A stretch of DNA of 64,000 nt, from positions 62,001 to 126,000 of the forward strand of contig JADKDV010000003.1 in NCBI GenBank assembly GCA_016718315.1. Direction: 5' to 3'. Shown piece after piece: positions 36,282-45,096 of this stretch. The notes below the pieces were generated by a model. It had not been told where the DNA came from and made no database searches. It worked only from the letters and a program-made list of their open reading frames with translations. Every line of letters starts with the position of its first letter. Positions within the stretch are counted from its first letter, which is position 1. This stretch comes from Candidatus Obscuribacter sp. (GTDB lineage Bacteria; Cyanobacteriota; Vampirovibrionia; Obscuribacterales; Obscuribacteraceae). The position numbers were made by a program, and so were the translations under genes.

Positions 36282-37883
36282 ATGAAAAAAACTCTTTTAC
36301 TAGCACTGACTTGCTCAATCACTGCCAATCTCATTGTTTTGCCACCAGTACTGGCTGATGCCGTGTCCTGGGACAAAACGTCAAAAGAGGCCACGCAGGC
36401 AGCCAATAAAAAGGACTATGAGACTGCCATTACCCTCTTCAAAAAAGCTATTGACGATGCCAAGGGGAGTGGTCTTGAAGCCAAGTTTATTGCTTTGACC
36501 ATGAGCGACCTTGCCAATGTTTACCGCGATCAGGGTAAAACCACTGAGGCTGAGTCCTTACTTAAGGAAGGGCTGGCTCTCAAAGAAAAGGCTTATGGCA
36601 GCATGGATCCAACTCTTGTATCCAGTTTGGCTAATCTTGGTCAGTTTTATAAAAATACCGGTAGATTGCCCGAAGCCAGCGCCATGCTGGAGCGAGCCTG
36701 TGCTATCCAGGAAAAGAAGAGTGGTCCAAATAGCGTCATGCTTGTACCGCTTCTCAATGCTAGGGCTAGCATCGCCATGTCCTCCGGTGATGACGAGCAA
36801 GCGCTCAAACTTTTAAATAGAGTTGTTAGTCTGGCTAAAGGCTCAAATGATAAAGCCACTCAAATTATCTCGATGAATAATCTGGCTACAGTGCTAAGAC
36901 GGCAGGGCAAGAGTGCTGAGGCTGAAGCCCTTCTAGCACAGGTAGTGCAATTGCAGACCAGTCAAAAACCGGCTGGCAAAAACGAAGCGGACCGCGGTCA
37001 AAATAATGATCACAATAAGGCTGCCGCTCTTACTCAGTTAGCGCGTGTGCGACGTGAGAAGGGCGAGTTTGATAAAGCCAAGCCTCTACTATTGCAAGCT
37101 TACAATTTGCTTACTGCTAAGGGCACCACTGAGCCTATTGCCGCTCAGATTGTGGCAATCGACAATCTTGCTACTTGCTGCAAAGAAATGGGTGACTATG
37201 CCGAAGCTGTTAAATATTACAGACAGGCCGTTGTATTGCAGGGCAAGGTGAGTGATGCCACTCCCGAAGCTAAAGCTGCTCGTCTTACTAATCTAGCACT
37301 TGCTCTTGTGGCATCTGGTGATACCACAGAGTCTGAAGGCTTACTGACAAATTCAGTGCAATTGATGGAGCAGCAGTACGGCAAGGACAGCGACAAAATT
37401 GCGCCAGCTCTCTCCAATCTTGCCGAAGTTTATCGCATCGAAAACCGTTTTACTGATGCCGAGCCGACGTTGATACGCACCCTGGAGATACGCAAAAAAG
37501 CTCTGGGCGCAACTGATCCTACCGTGGGCGAAACTACAAGCGATCTTGGTGTGCTCTATAAACAGATGGGCAAGGACAGTGACTCTCTCAAGTTTTTTGA
37601 AGAAGCAGTTACTGTAAGAGAGACCACTCCTGATACTCCAGAACTCGCCACCGCTTTGCTCAATCTGGCTAAAGCATACCGTCAGTCCGGTCAATATGCT
37701 AAAGCCGAGCCGCTCTACAAGCGTGCTCTCACTATTCGTGAAAAGAACTTTGGCACAAACGACCAGCAAGTGGCAGCAGTGTTGCGCAACTACGCAATAT
37801 TGCTAAGAGCAATGGATCGCAAAGACGAAGCTAAAGCACTCGATAGGCGCGCACTCAAAATCGAAGATGTCGCTGACAACTAA
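36282..37883 (+). CDS. Secreted tetratricopeptide-repeat protein (kinesin-light-chain type)
   Basis: About 533 residues. A Sec signal peptide (MKKTLLLALTCSITANLIVL, cleavage near VLA-DA) precedes ten or so TPR units of the TPR_12 kind; repeats such as LANVYRDQGKTTEAESLL, LGQFYKNTGRLPEASAML and LAKAYRQSGQYAKAEPLY are easy to see, each pair followed by ALxIREKxxGxxDPxV. It probably acts as a protein-binding scaffold outside the cytoplasm. It begins at the ATG encoding MKKTLL; a GTG 15 bases upstream would add five residues before the signal. It closes the first glycosyltransferase module. Relatives are at 48118 and 56447. Confidence 0.85.
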   Translation: MKKTLLLALTCSITANLIVLPPVLADAVSWDKTSKEATQAANKKDYETAITLFKKAIDDAKGSGLEAKFIALTMSDLANVYRDQGKTTEAESLLKEGLALKEKAYGSMDPTLVSSLANLGQFYKNTGRLPEASAMLERACAIQEKKSGPNSVMLVPLLNARASIAMSSGDDEQALKLLNRVVSLAKGSNDKATQIISMNNLATVLRRQGKSAEAEALLAQVVQLQTSQKPAGKNEADRGQNNDHNKAAALTQLARVRREKGEFDKAKPLLLQAYNLLTAKGTTEPIAAQIVAIDNLATCCKEMGDYAEAVKYYRQAVVLQGKVSDATPEAKAARLTNLALALVASGDTTESEGLLTNSVQLMEQQYGKDSDKIAPALSNLAEVYRIENRFTDAEPTLIRTLEIRKKALGATDPTVGETTSDLGVLYKQMGKDSDSLKFFEEAVTVRETTPDTPELATALLNLAKAYRQSGQYAKAEPLYKRALTIREKNFGTNDQQVAAVLRNYAILLRAMDRKDEAKALDRRALKIEDVADN

Positions 37884-37887
37884 TTAG

Positions 37888-38340
37888 TTAATTGTCGTCG
37901 TCGTCAGTGACTACAGTGCAGTCAACGTAAGCGACACCATGAGAAATGGTGCCTAATTTTGTTGCAGCCGCTTTGGAAAGATCCATCACGCGCCCCTTGG
38001 CGTATGGTCCTCTGTCATTGACTTTGACTACTACTGATTTGCCGCTTTTGGGGTCTTCAACCAGTACTCTGGTCTTAAAGGGTAGTTTGAGGTGTGCAGA
38101 TGTTAGCTTGTACATGTCGAAGATTTCGCCAGAAGCAGTCTTGCGTCCATGAAAAGGCACACCGTACCAGGAGACATTGCCGCTAAAGTTTTTAGGCACT
38201 GGCTGTGACTTTGCTGCTGGTTTGGCTGCTATCAGGTTGCTGGCATGGGCCTCTGAAGCGCTGGCTGTAACTATGGCTAAAACCAGAGAAAAAAGGGCAG
38301 GCAAGGTGTGCTTTGCATTTTTCACGTGAACTGTTTCCAT
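37888..38340 (-). CDS. RlpA-like septal-ring/lytic transglycosylase domain protein
   Basis: A 150-residue exported protein with a double-psi beta-barrel of the RlpA family, which cleaves or binds naked peptidoglycan glycans. The core is clear: SWYGVPFHGRKTASGE, LTSAHLKLPF, VKVNDRGPYAKGRVMDLS (the Asp in NDRG is catalytic in RlpA) and GVAYVDCTVV. There is a hydrophobic signal sequence and an acidic tail. No SPOR domain is present. GAGGAAA lies six bases before the ATG. It is convergent with the TPR gene, four bases apart. Confidence 0.85.
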   Translation of the reverse strand: METVHVKNAKHTLPALFSLVLAIVTASASEAHASNLIAAKPAAKSQPVPKNFSGNVSWYGVPFHGRKTASGEIFDMYKLTSAHLKLPFKTRVLVEDPKSGKSVVVKVNDRGPYAKGRVMDLSKAAATKLGTISHGVAYVDCTVVTDDDDN

Positions 38341-38370
38341 GGTTTTCCTCGATAGGGTAGCTCGTCCTAA

Positions 38371-38829
38371 TTACTTACCCGAATTCTTACCCAGATTTAT
38401 CTCTACTTTGTTTTGCCCCGAGCCTTTTTTTACTTTTACGTAAGGGGAGTTGATATCCACACTTCCACTGCCTTCGTCAACATTGACTTTAATACCTGGC
38501 AGGCTGATATCTACTTTGGCTTCGCCAGTGCCATCGGTTTTGGGAGCGGCGATATCGATTTCGGTAGTGTCATCTTTATCGGTCACCGGAGTGCTGTTAT
38601 CACTCTGGTCTGTGTTGTCGGCATCCTTTTGCTGTTCGCTCTGGATAATTGTAGTTTTGCCGTCACTATCGACTTTGATGGTCTGCTTCTTTGATTCCAC
38701 CTTAACTGTGTTATGCTGGCCCGAGTCGCTATCACTGCAACCTGTCATAAATAGGCTACAGGCGATAACACCTATTAACGGCGCGCAAAGGGCATAAAAG
38801 TTCCTGTAAAGAGCGCAAAATTTAACCAT
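38371..38829 (-). CDS. Lipoprotein with acidic repeat-like domain
   Basis: A 152-residue protein with a lipoprotein signal (LFMTGC). The mature part is low-complexity, rich in Asp, Lys, Ser and Gly; strands such as IDIAAPKTDGTGEAKVDIS and GSGSVDINSPYVKVKKGSG repeat a beta-strand pattern. Family not recognised. It lies 30 bases upstream of the RlpA-like gene on the same strand and may share its transcript; together they suggest a cell-wall role. Confidence 0.6.
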   Translation of the reverse strand: MVKFCALYRNFYALCAPLIGVIACSLFMTGCSDSDSGQHNTVKVESKKQTIKVDSDGKTTIIQSEQQKDADNTDQSDNSTPVTDKDDTTEIDIAAPKTDGTGEAKVDISLPGIKVNVDEGSGSVDINSPYVKVKKGSGQNKVEINLGKNSGK

Positions 38830-38892
38830 GAGTACCTGCTTGAGCGAGCCATAACACGCTAACAGGTTAGCACAGTGTCCTGTTTTGGCGGT

Positions 38893-38898
38893 TATAAT
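38893..38898 (+). promoter_or_regulatory. Consensus -10 box placed for a leaderless transcript
   Basis: TATAAT matches the -10 consensus exactly and ends seven bases before the ATG at 38905. Transcription should therefore start at or very near the start codon. A -35 box is not convincing. Confidence 0.5.
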
Positions 38899-38904
38899 AG
38901 CGCC

Positions 38905-39219
38905 ATGGATCTAATTCATTTTCTCTTTTATCTGGTTGTGTCGGCTGTCTGTGCCGGTATCGCTATGCGTGTGGTGCCGCCCGTACCTGGTCGCGGTAAC
39001 AATCCCGGCGGTTTTTTGTCCACAGCAATTGTCGGTATTATCGGTGCTTGGCTCGGCAACTATATACTCGGACCAATTGGCCCAACTCTTGAGGGGGTGC
39101 CCCTTGTGCCCGCAGTGATAGGTTCACTGGTATTTGTTTTTGCTCTATCTATGGTGTCGCGGGTAGTATCTTTTAAGTTGCCTGTTGGTGGTGCAAACTC
39201 CAGCAAGAAGTCCAAATAG
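38905..39219 (+). CDS. Small membrane protein, GlsB/YeaQ-like
   Basis: A 104-residue protein with about three hydrophobic helices and a glycine-rich second loop (GIAMRVVPPVPGRGNNPGGF then GIIGAWLGNYI). This is the layout of GlsB/YeaQ/YmgE stress-linked membrane proteins, but the match is by pattern only. I start it at the ATG encoding MDLIHF because a perfect -10 box is seven bases upstream; an in-frame start at 38875 would place the promoter inside the gene. It is three bases from the methyltransferase gene downstream and probably shares its transcript. Confidence 0.6.
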   Translation: MDLIHFLFYLVVSAVCAGIAMRVVPPVPGRGNNPGGFLSTAIVGIIGAWLGNYILGPIGPTLEGVPLVPAVIGSLVFVFALSMVSRVVSFKLPVGGANSSKKSK

Positions 39220-39222
39220 TGC

Positions 39223-41349
39223 ATGGCACGCCCGCGCAAATATGCCAGCAAAGTGGACGATGAGCTTGAGCGCTATGTCAGTGCTCATCGCATTGAACTG
39301 CTTAACTTATTATTCGACAAAGATAGTAATGATCGGACCAGTGTAGTATCAGCGTTTACTGCTCTGGCATTTGCTCTGACTGGCAGTGTTCAATCTACTA
39401 AACCGACTTTGTCCCAGTTAAAGACTTTAGTCAGCCGCTATGTGGCTTATTATCAGGTTTTTTTGTCTGACTGTGGTTATCCCTGCCGCGCTGCCACGCT
39501 TTACGGCATGGTGGTCAGTCGCTTGTATGAATTGCTCGTCATTGCGCCTCAATCTGGTAGAGAGGGGCAATCGGGGGTCTATTTTAGTGGTCCACATCTA
39601 GCTTACTTTATGGCACATTTGGCAAAAGACCGGGTGGGGCAATGCTACGGCATGATCTTTGACCCCTGCTTGGGCACAGGGATGTTGCTCATGGCTTATT
39701 TGGATCTCCTCGTGGACGCTGGTGCTGATGCTCTTTTAGTGCTACTGGAGCGCTTTAGCGGACTTGAACTAAACCCCCAGATACTGGAGATTGCCCGCCT
39801 CACTCTGGCTATCAGTTGTCTTGCAAACGAGCAGCTGTATGGTGCCGATTGTAGCCAGGACATTGTGCATAATCTCGAGGCTATTACCGCCCGCGCTCAG
39901 CTGAGTCAGGGTGACGCTCTAGCATTGCCAGCTGCTTTGAGGAGCAAAGCTTCTGTACTGTTGGTCAATCCGCCCTGGGAAGGTCCGGCAAGTGTTTATG
40001 TGCAGAGTCTGATTGAGACTTGTAATTTTGCTTGTGCCGTTTTTGTCAGTCCCGCCGCTCTCTGGACAGACAAGAGTGCCAGGACTCTCAGGCAATTTGT
40101 CTTTGATGGCAACTGGCTAAGTGCTCAGTACACTTTTGTCAATCTTGATTTTGCCCTGCCAGTGCATAGCTCGCAGCAATATACTGTCAGTGTTATGACT
40201 CGTGGTAACCACACTGGTGATATTGCTCTTTGCAGTGATGCTGGCACAATGACACAGTTTGATTATGCTGCTAAAGGTGCTGTAACTGTAAACCGCAGTG
40301 ATTTTGACGGTTCTGTTGCTAGTCTTGGCGGATGCGATCGTCTCTTGCTGCATATTGCCAGCGTCAAGGATTTACAGCTTTTGCGTGAGCTAAACAGACA
40401 GGGTGTCGCTTTTGGCTCTCTTGTGGCGACCAGTAGGACCAGTCAAAGTAATGATAATAGAGCCTTTTGGCTCGGTCGTGAATTTGATATGACTAACGAT
40501 AGACCTCATTTTGTCCCAGCCCATGAGTTTGATAGTGCCAGACATTTGCCCTTAATCGAAGGACGCATGCTGGAGCAATTTGGCTACCAGTCCAAATCCT
40601 ATGTTACCGGTGCTGGACGCAGTGCCCGCTGGCAATGCGACGGTCTTGGGCGACCGCAATTTTATCTGGATAGGGAGCGGATAAGAATTACTGGTAAGGA
40701 CAACTGTTCATACAAAATCGGATTTCAGTCAGTCGGTAGCGCCATAAATAAGCGGACTATGATTGCCTCTGTGATGCCGGACCTTCCCTGCGGTAATTCT
40801 GTGACTGTGCTTAGACTAATGGCACCTGATTGTATAGCGCCTTTCGCTACGCTTCATTTGACTGCCGCAGTGCTCAATAGTTTTGTCTTTGATTATCAGG
40901 TCAGAGCCCGGCTGCATGGTAACAACATCAATTATTTTTTGCTGCAAAATTGTATCTTGCCAGAGATACTGCCCATGGTGGCAGGAGGCATAGCCCTCGA
41001 TAGTGAGCAAGCTCTGCTTTTTGAGGCTGTTGCTCAGCTGGCTAGCGAGCAGGCGCAGGGGCGTTTGCGCCATAGACGCCCGATGCTGGAAGCCTTGATT
41101 GCCAGGAGCTATGGACTTAGCTTGAGTCAATACAGTTTGATCGTAAACGGCTTCGATGCACTGTCTGATAATGCAGAGACGATTAAATCAAGAGGTTTCT
41201 GGCGGGTTGATAATGAGCTTGATGCTGCGCTGAGATTGCCCCTAATGTCCTGGAATCAATTTGTAATGCTCCAAAAAATAGGGTTGTCTGCCTATGTTGA
41301 CTACGTCAGGTCAAAGCATCCAGGAGCTTGTGATTTGACGTCTGTCTAA
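39223..41349 (+). CDS. N6-adenine DNA methyltransferase, orphan
   Basis: A 708-residue amino-methyltransferase. Motif I reads FDPCLGTGMLL (near 146-156, SAM binding), followed by SGLELNPQILEIARLTL, and motif IV is VNPPW, which marks the adenine-N6 class (NPPF/Y/W). The C-terminal 300 residues, with YFLLQNCILPE and further helices, probably recognise the DNA target, as in HsdM or type IIG/L enzymes. No HsdS, HsdR or restriction enzyme is adjacent and no nuclease motif is seen, so it looks like an orphan. It sits three bases after the small membrane protein, between two glycosyltransferase modules. Target sequence unknown. Confidence 0.78.
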   Translation: MARPRKYASKVDDELERYVSAHRIELLNLLFDKDSNDRTSVVSAFTALAFALTGSVQSTKPTLSQLKTLVSRYVAYYQVFLSDCGYPCRAATLYGMVVSRLYELLVIAPQSGREGQSGVYFSGPHLAYFMAHLAKDRVGQCYGMIFDPCLGTGMLLMAYLDLLVDAGADALLVLLERFSGLELNPQILEIARLTLAISCLANEQLYGADCSQDIVHNLEAITARAQLSQGDALALPAALRSKASVLLVNPPWEGPASVYVQSLIETCNFACAVFVSPAALWTDKSARTLRQFVFDGNWLSAQYTFVNLDFALPVHSSQQYTVSVMTRGNHTGDIALCSDAGTMTQFDYAAKGAVTVNRSDFDGSVASLGGCDRLLLHIASVKDLQLLRELNRQGVAFGSLVATSRTSQSNDNRAFWLGREFDMTNDRPHFVPAHEFDSARHLPLIEGRMLEQFGYQSKSYVTGAGRSARWQCDGLGRPQFYLDRERIRITGKDNCSYKIGFQSVGSAINKRTMIASVMPDLPCGNSVTVLRLMAPDCIAPFATLHLTAAVLNSFVFDYQVRARLHGNNINYFLLQNCILPEILPMVAGGIALDSEQALLFEAVAQLASEQAQGRLRHRRPMLEALIARSYGLSLSQYSLIVNGFDALSDNAETIKSRGFWRVDNELDAALRLPLMSWNQFVMLQKIGLSAYVDYVRSKHPGACDLTSV

Positions 41350-41438
41350 AACGGTTTAATAATAGGTATCACTTATCTTAGTAACCCTCGCCCTTGTTAT
41401 CTTTGCGGTCTTGACAGCGGCTATCGGCAAAAACAAAT

Positions 41439-43167
41439 ATGCCCTCTCTCGACATAAAGGCAAATCTTAATGCCGCTAGTGCGCTAGCCCGTCAGCCGCT
41501 GGTGTTGAGCTTTTTATTGCTTTTTTTGCCAGCTTTTGCGGTGCTGGTGCATGACTTATTTGAAAAGTCTGGTGACCTTGCCTGTCAGGTTGCCATGCGG
41601 CTTTCGGTAGCGCAACTCTTGACCCAGGGTCGTGAACTCTATACCGACTTCTTTGAATGGAGTCAGCCCATTGTCTTTGAATTTGGCAAGTTTGTTTACT
41701 TGCTACAGGGGTTGCTTGGACCGGTCGTGGCGCTTAGGGCCGAGACTGTGGCTGAAGTATTGCTTAGTTTATTTTTGCTGCTCTCAGCCTGTAGCTGTTT
41801 GTATCTCTTAGTCAAGGCGCAAATGCAGCTTAAGGCTAGTGAAGCACTCGGCGAGTTGCCTGGTTTTGAGCTCAGTGGAGCCAGCTATATGGCTGCTCTT
41901 GCGCTTTTTTTGTTTTTACATGCGTCTGCAAACCGGAGAGTTGCAGTGGTATCTGTCCCTGATGCTGGCTCCCTGGCTTTTGTTGCGTTATTTGCGTTAT
42001 CAGTTTGTTGGTCTTGTTTTTGCCAGACCTATCGCCTTGATACTGGGTTTTGCTGCCGGTATTGTGGCCATGAGTGAGTTGCCTTATCTGCTCATTTTTA
42101 TTTTGCTCGAAGTGTATTTTGTCAGTCAAACAAAGTCGCTCAAAAAGGGTTTAATGCGACCCGAGTGTCTCTCATTCTTGTTGGCGATAGCAGCAGTCGT
42201 AGGACATTTCTTTTGTCAGCCGTTGGAAGTGAGGCATGGCTATATACACTGGCTTTTACCAGTTAAGCTGATGAGTTGGCAGTGCTTCGATGAAGCAATC
42301 AACGGACCGGGCGCTTCACCAGATCAGTCGATACTATATTATGTTGGTTCACTGGCGCTACTCAGTGCTGTGGTCTTTTATAAGCAGTGTAAGCTTATGA
42401 CACCTCTGGCGCTTATAGTGATGAGCGGTTTTGCTATCAATCTGCTAGAGAAGCAAGGGTTTACTAGAGATGTTGTACTGCTCTCATATGGTTCAATTGT
42501 TATTCTTGTTGTTTCTGCCACTCTGGTAGCGCGTCAGGTCGGCGATTTTCTTTTGACCCGGACGGTCGTAAACCAGGACTTTGTCAAAAACACATTGACA
42601 CGTCTGGGCTTTGTTGCGCTTACTGTAGTGGTACTGGTGGCGGTGCCAGTTTTGCTCAGGCGTAGCGACCGTGCTTATGGCGAGGGCATCAATCCCCATC
42701 CCCGCGAGATCCTCAAAGGCACCGAAGACATCAATATTGCTGTGGGCAAAAATTCACACTGGAAAGATCCAGTAACAGTGATGTGTGATTTCCCCGATCC
42801 CAGTTATCCGCTGCTCTTTAATCTGGAGCGTCCTAACGATAGCTATTTTATAACTGGCAGACCGGTGCGTTTACTTAGCTATCTCAAAAAAATAGATGGG
42901 CTGGCTGGTAATTTTCGTGAATTATATGAACATTCGTTGAATGTCATAAGAGATCGAATCGATAGACGCTCTGCCGCTTTGTTTTATGTGCATGGCTCTT
43001 ATCAAATTGATTATCTGGCTGATGCTGGTTTGATGCAGACTCTTGAGCAAAACTATGATCGCGTGGACGATGTCTCTTACTACAGTGACAACGTCGAGCC
43101 TCGCGAATACCTGGGCTATTACTATGCTTTTGACCAATTTGTGAGGAGGGGCGATGAGCAAAAGTAA
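41439..43167 (+). CDS. GT-C type membrane glycosyltransferase, type A (copy 2), with a frameshift
   Basis: Copy of the gene at 32518. From 41439 the frame reads SGDLACQVAMRLSV and ELYTDFFEWSQPIVFEF, as in copy 1, then breaks in a T7 run at 41905-41911. The next frame continues RLQTGELQWYLSLMLAPW, which matches RFQFGESQYLMVLALVPW in copy 1, and ends with YGEGINPHPREI, DFPDPSYPLLFNLER and EYLGYYYAF. Removing one T gives a 575-residue protein against 563 in copy 1. It is either a homopolymer sequencing error, a true frameshift, or a slippage-controlled gene. The stop overlaps the type B start by 14 bases. Confidence 0.7.
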
Positions 43168-45079
43168 CGCTAATACCCCTGCTGTGCCAGCAAAAGCGGC
43201 AATTAATGGCTTTGTCGAGCGCTTTACGCCACTGGCCCTTGCTCTAGGACTGGCTATTATGGTTTTGCACCGCATTTATTACTGGACTCTACATCCGCTT
43301 TTAGTGAGTTCAGACCAGTCAGTTTATCTGGCAATGGCTGAGCTGATTTTGCAAGGCAAAGTGCCTTACCGTGATTTCTTTGACTTCAATCCACCACTGA
43401 TCATGTATCTCAATACGATACCAGTGACAGTGGCGCATCTTATGCACTGGCCAGATCCCCTCGGGTTAAGCCTGACTGTCGAGTTTTTGCATATTGCTGC
43501 TACAGCTTATGTCGGTTGGCTAATCTGGCGTCACCGCTCGTATTTGCCGGTGGTTCCATTTATATCAGTATTATTGATGTTTGCTTACTTCACTACCTGT
43601 ATCGATCAGGATATGGGGCAAAGAGAGCACATCTTTACCCTTTTGTTTTTTCCATTTTTTATATTGCGTGGACTGAGACACTTTGGCGCTCCTATCAAAC
43701 CAATGGAGAGCATCATCAGTTCGCTTCTTTGCGGCACCATTCTCTGTCTTAAGCCGCATTTTTTCTTTGTCTTTTTGTGTGCCGAAGCAGGGTTTTTACT
43801 GGAGAGCAAAAACTTTAAAGCCCTTCTCGCTCCGGAGATATGGGCTTTGGCTGTGCCACCGGCGATTTACGGTATCGCTTTTATGTGTTTGCCTCATGAG
43901 GCACGCTTCCTCTTTTTTGACCAAATTTTACCAGTCTATATCTGGGGCAATGGCTGGGCGTCTAAATGCTTCACTCACATGTTGGTCGGATACAGTTATT
44001 TTTACGATCCCTTTTATCAGGTCACTTTTGCTCTCGCTCTCGCTTTTTTCTTCAGACCAGCCAGCCGCTGGTTTCCTGCATTTATCTTTATTACAGTGGC
44101 CGCTCTGCTCAATTATATTCAAGGGGCCCAGGCTTGGACTTACCGACTTTTACCCATGGCGCTTTTTGCCAAATTGCTTATCGCTTTTGAGTTTGGCGTA
44201 GTCTTCAATTTTTGCTACAGCCGTTTGGAGAAGATCTGGATTGGCTTCAAACCAATTACAGCTTTGGTCTTCGTGTCCTTGATTGGCTACAGTTGCGCCA
44301 TTCGCATGCAGGAATATTTAGACGAATATAACGGCCAGTCGCGCTACGAACTCTCCAATCTTGGTTTTACAGGCGAAAATCCTCGCGCTGATTTTGACTC
44401 TACGTTTTTTTCGATGGTCGAAAACAGCCGTCTTGGCGACTATGTAGTGCACATTGGCTCGGGCATAAGACCAGGCTATCCTTGCCAGCTCCAGGCTGGT
44501 CGCAAGCCTGCCTCACGCTATCTCTATTTTATGATTACGATGATTTTGACAGCCATAGAGAAAAAACCAGAATTAAAATCAAAGTGGCTCAGTATTGAAA
44601 AAACAGTAGTGGAAAATCTGGGCGAGGATATCCTCAAAAACAAGCCGGTGGTTGTTTACTTGCAGGATTGGCCGGTCGATGAGGCCCTGGAGAAGTTTAA
44701 TTTTAAAAAGCGTTATTTGCGCAATTACAGTCTGGCCGGGCACGTGGATGCGACTCAAATTTATCGACTAACAGGTCGTAAAGTCAATCTGGCAGAGTTT
44801 ACACCACAAAAGAGAGCTGAAGCAGTATTGCCTATTTTGCTTAAACTAAAGACTGTAAAGCAGGTGGCCGACGAGCAGCATATCCCGCAAGAACTTGTTA
44901 AAGACTGGACTGCAAGAGCCTCAGAGGGCATTCTGTTAAAGTTGAAGGACCGCAGTACCGATAGGGAAGATGAACTCAAGGCTGAAATAAATAGACTTGG
45001 TGACGAACTCTGGACCAGGGGCAAGGAAGCAGATAAGCTCAGATTGGAGTTGGAGAAAACTAAGAAAAAGCTGGAATAA
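43154..45079 (+). CDS. GT-C type membrane glycosyltransferase, type B, with HTH/coiled-coil tail (copy 2)
   Basis: A 641-residue copy of the gene at 34209. It keeps SSDQSVYLAMAELILQGK, DFFDFNPPLIMYL, AHLMHWPDPLGL and GSGIRPGYPCQLQA. The extra C-terminal tail (about 540-641) is present too: QKRAEAVLPILLKLKTVKQV, DEQHIPQELVKDWTARA and a charged coiled coil. The ATG has GAGGAGGGG just upstream and lies inside the end of the type A gene. The TPR membrane gene follows 17 bases later. Confidence 0.75.
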   Translation: MSKSNANTPAVPAKAAINGFVERFTPLALALGLAIMVLHRIYYWTLHPLLVSSDQSVYLAMAELILQGKVPYRDFFDFNPPLIMYLNTIPVTVAHLMHWPDPLGLSLTVEFLHIAATAYVGWLIWRHRSYLPVVPFISVLLMFAYFTTCIDQDMGQREHIFTLLFFPFFILRGLRHFGAPIKPMESIISSLLCGTILCLKPHFFFVFLCAEAGFLLESKNFKALLAPEIWALAVPPAIYGIAFMCLPHEARFLFFDQILPVYIWGNGWASKCFTHMLVGYSYFYDPFYQVTFALALAFFFRPASRWFPAFIFITVAALLNYIQGAQAWTYRLLPMALFAKLLIAFEFGVVFNFCYSRLEKIWIGFKPITALVFVSLIGYSCAIRMQEYLDEYNGQSRYELSNLGFTGENPRADFDSTFFSMVENSRLGDYVVHIGSGIRPGYPCQLQAGRKPASRYLYFMITMILTAIEKKPELKSKWLSIEKTVVENLGEDILKNKPVVVYLQDWPVDEALEKFNFKKRYLRNYSLAGHVDATQIYRLTGRKVNLAEFTPQKRAEAVLPILLKLKTVKQVADEQHIPQELVKDWTARASEGILLKLKDRSTDREDELKAEINRLGDELWTRGKEADKLRLELEKTKKKLE

Positions 45080-45096
45080 TCTTTTGGTGGAGATTT

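Noticed and set aside
39223..41349. Type I restriction-modification system
   Set aside because: Only the methyltransferase is present; no HsdR or HsdS gene is in the flanking 3 kb on either side.
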